From Spirochaetales bacterium (GTDB taxonomy: Bacteria > Spirochaetota > Spirochaetia > SZUA-6), in contig JALUUM010000019.1 in NCBI GenBank assembly GCA_027021365.1, positions 1 to 55,318 of the forward strand: a stretch of 55,318 bases of DNA. The letters run 5' to 3'. The notes beneath the pieces are model-generated. The model ran no database searches. It saw only the letters and a list, made by a program, of their open reading frames with translations, and was not told where the DNA came from. This document shows positions 54,085 through 55,318 of this stretch, piece by piece. A program made the translations under genes and the position numbers. The first letter of the stretch is position 1; every line of letters begins with the position of its first letter.

Positions 54085-55318
54085 TTAATTAGGTCTCGAT
54101 ATTGGCAGTGCTCCTCCTGTCAGATTATATAGTCTCTTAAAATTATAGGCCAAGCATATTAATGACCACTCTGTTGAAACTTTCTCTCTTCCCCTAAGTA
54201 AAAATTGACGGAATCCCATAACATGCTTAATTATTCCAAACACAGGTTCTACTGTCTGCTTCCGTAGTTTGTACTTCTCTTTCCCTTCTTTAGTCCCTAA
54301 TCGATATTCCATAACCTCTTTTATTTTTGCTCCCTTTTCAGGCGGCTCAGGGTCTTCTCTTCTCTCCAAATCCTTTACTGTTTTCCCATGCTTCCTCTTC
54401 CCAACAGCTGCATATATTTGTATTCCCTTTTCTTTTTCAACTTCCAAAATCGCATGCCCAGAATAGTATCCCGCATCTACTAAAACATTATCAATTTCTC
54501 TACTTCTCTCATCAATGCTTTCTATCGTTGGCTTTAATTGCTCTTTATCATTAGGTGCATTCGTTACACGATTGCCCAGTATCAGCATACTCCCTTCCGC
54601 ATCAACTGCAACTTGTGCATTATAACTCTGCTCAAAATGTTTACTACTGCTTCCCTTCATTATTGAACTTTCAGGATCAGTAAAATTATACTGACTCTTT
54701 TTATCAGGAGTTTTGGAAGGCTCTTTCGGCTTTCTCCCTCGCCTCTTACCTTTACCGCCTTTGTCTTCCCAATCTTTTAGCTTTTCTTTATATTCTTCCT
54801 CTTCTTTAACCCTTTCTTCCTCAAATCGTTTCTCTATTTCATCCCTCGCTGCCTTTAACTTTTCAATCCGGTCTTTTCGCCGTATTATCTCTTCAGGAAT
54901 ATTTCCGCCTTCTTCAAGCGGTACGCTATCTGCTTCCACTGCTTTCTTCATTAATTCTTCAACTTCTAACTTTAACCGTTTTATTATCTCTCCTGCCCTG
55001 TCATAACTTACTGCCTTATGCTTACTCGCATTTGCATGTATTTTACTCCCGTCTATGCTCACGCTCCCTACCTTCTTTAACTTCCCCATCCTACTCGCCA
55101 TTGCAAGTACTTTCAAAAAAGCTTCCTTAAATAATTCTTTGTTCTCTACTCTAAAATTACATATCGTATCATGATCAGGATGTGTATTATCACAGATATA
55201 CCTCACAGCTATATTGTGGTAGGTAGCCTCTTCTATCTTCCGAGAACTAAATACCCCATGTACATAATTGTATATCAAAAGCGAAAGCATCATCTCAGGC
55301 GGATACTGCCTGCTCCCC
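54085..55318 (-). mobile_element. IS1182-family transposase, N-terminus outside the window
   Basis: At least 411 residues are visible; the reading frame continues to the window end (GSRQYPPEMMLSLLIYNY) so the true start is beyond 55318. It has the DUF772 N-terminal part and a DDE catalytic part: VSIDGSKIHANASKHKA, VLVDAGYYSGHAILEVE and KQTVEPVFGIIKHVMGFRQF. A long charged insert rich in Lys and Glu with KGKRRGRKPKE sits before the last catalytic blocks, as in other IS1182 members. Open frame and identity to the copy at base 1 suggest a recently active element. A small palindrome CACTA...TAGTG lies at 54055-54069 near its end. Confidence 0.92.

Noticed and set aside
1..55318. tRNA or rRNA genes
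   Set aside because: No cloverleaf with the GGTTCRANYCC arm or rRNA core sequence was recognised when reading both strands; a covariance search would be needed to exclude them fully.

Overview
The window looks like chromosomal DNA of a Gram-negative, probably anaerobic bacterium, most likely a spirochaete or a relative. The reasons are a complete nine-gene V-type (A/V-type) ATPase operon in place of an F-type one, several CsgG-domain and PEGA-domain envelope proteins, lipoproteins with clear lipoboxes, outer-membrane beta-barrels, a TonB/ExbB/ExbD system and VWA/beta-propeller proteins. No rRNA or tRNA gene was found, so this placement is an inference. Both ends of the window lie inside the same IS1182-type transposase sequence (bases 1-92 equal the complement of about 55071-55162), so the window may be a whole contig broken at copies of one insertion sequence.

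Layout. Bases 1-3140 and about 5500-6050 are an insertion-sequence graveyard with remnants of IS1182, IS256, IS110 and IS4/IS1634-like transposases and a short dispersed repeat. Between them sit an alkaline phosphatase lipoprotein (824-2041) and an AT-rich two-gene unit, a PHB-depolymerase-like esterase and a DJ-1/PfpI protein (3317-5085). From 6.3 to 9.7 kb come a membrane protein, a 59-residue membrane peptide, an NAD(P)-binding SDR and a SAM methyltransferase. A fused PyrF-PyrE enzyme follows (9854-11263, minus), preceded by a 14-bp tandem repeat array and tandem terminators. Next is a minus-strand pair, a CsgG-domain lipoprotein and a GH20 hexosaminidase (11.8-15.5 kb).

From 16.2 to 22.3 kb a plus-strand operon encodes a membrane protein, a winged-helix regulator, an MMPL/RND exporter, a LolA-like periplasmic protein and a Gly/Ser-rich outer-membrane protein. 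It has a near-consensus promoter with a palindromic operator at the expected start site, and it reads as an autoregulated lipid or lipoprotein export route. A CsgG-PEGA protein and an orphan membrane protein follow. From 25.7 to 33.0 kb lies a TonB island: two related TonB-dependent receptor-like barrels in convergent orientation bracket exbB, exbD, exbD and tonB. From 33.2 to 41.8 kb (minus) is the V-ATPase operon (order of transcription G/H, C, I, K, F, E, A, B, D), then a YihY/BrkB membrane protein, a GlcD-type FAD dehydrogenase with an ACT-domain partner, a P3A-type proton ATPase, an APC amino-acid permease, a beta-helix protein, a VWA/propeller protein, a DUF3108-like protein and the terminal IS1182 transposase.

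A theme of the right half is membrane energetics: two unrelated ion pumps (V-type and P3A-type) and an ion-gradient-driven TonB machine sit within about 23 kb. Several AT-rich genes lack a Shine-Dalgarno sequence while their neighbours have strong AGGAGG sites, which may mean some were acquired from a lineage with different initiation signals.
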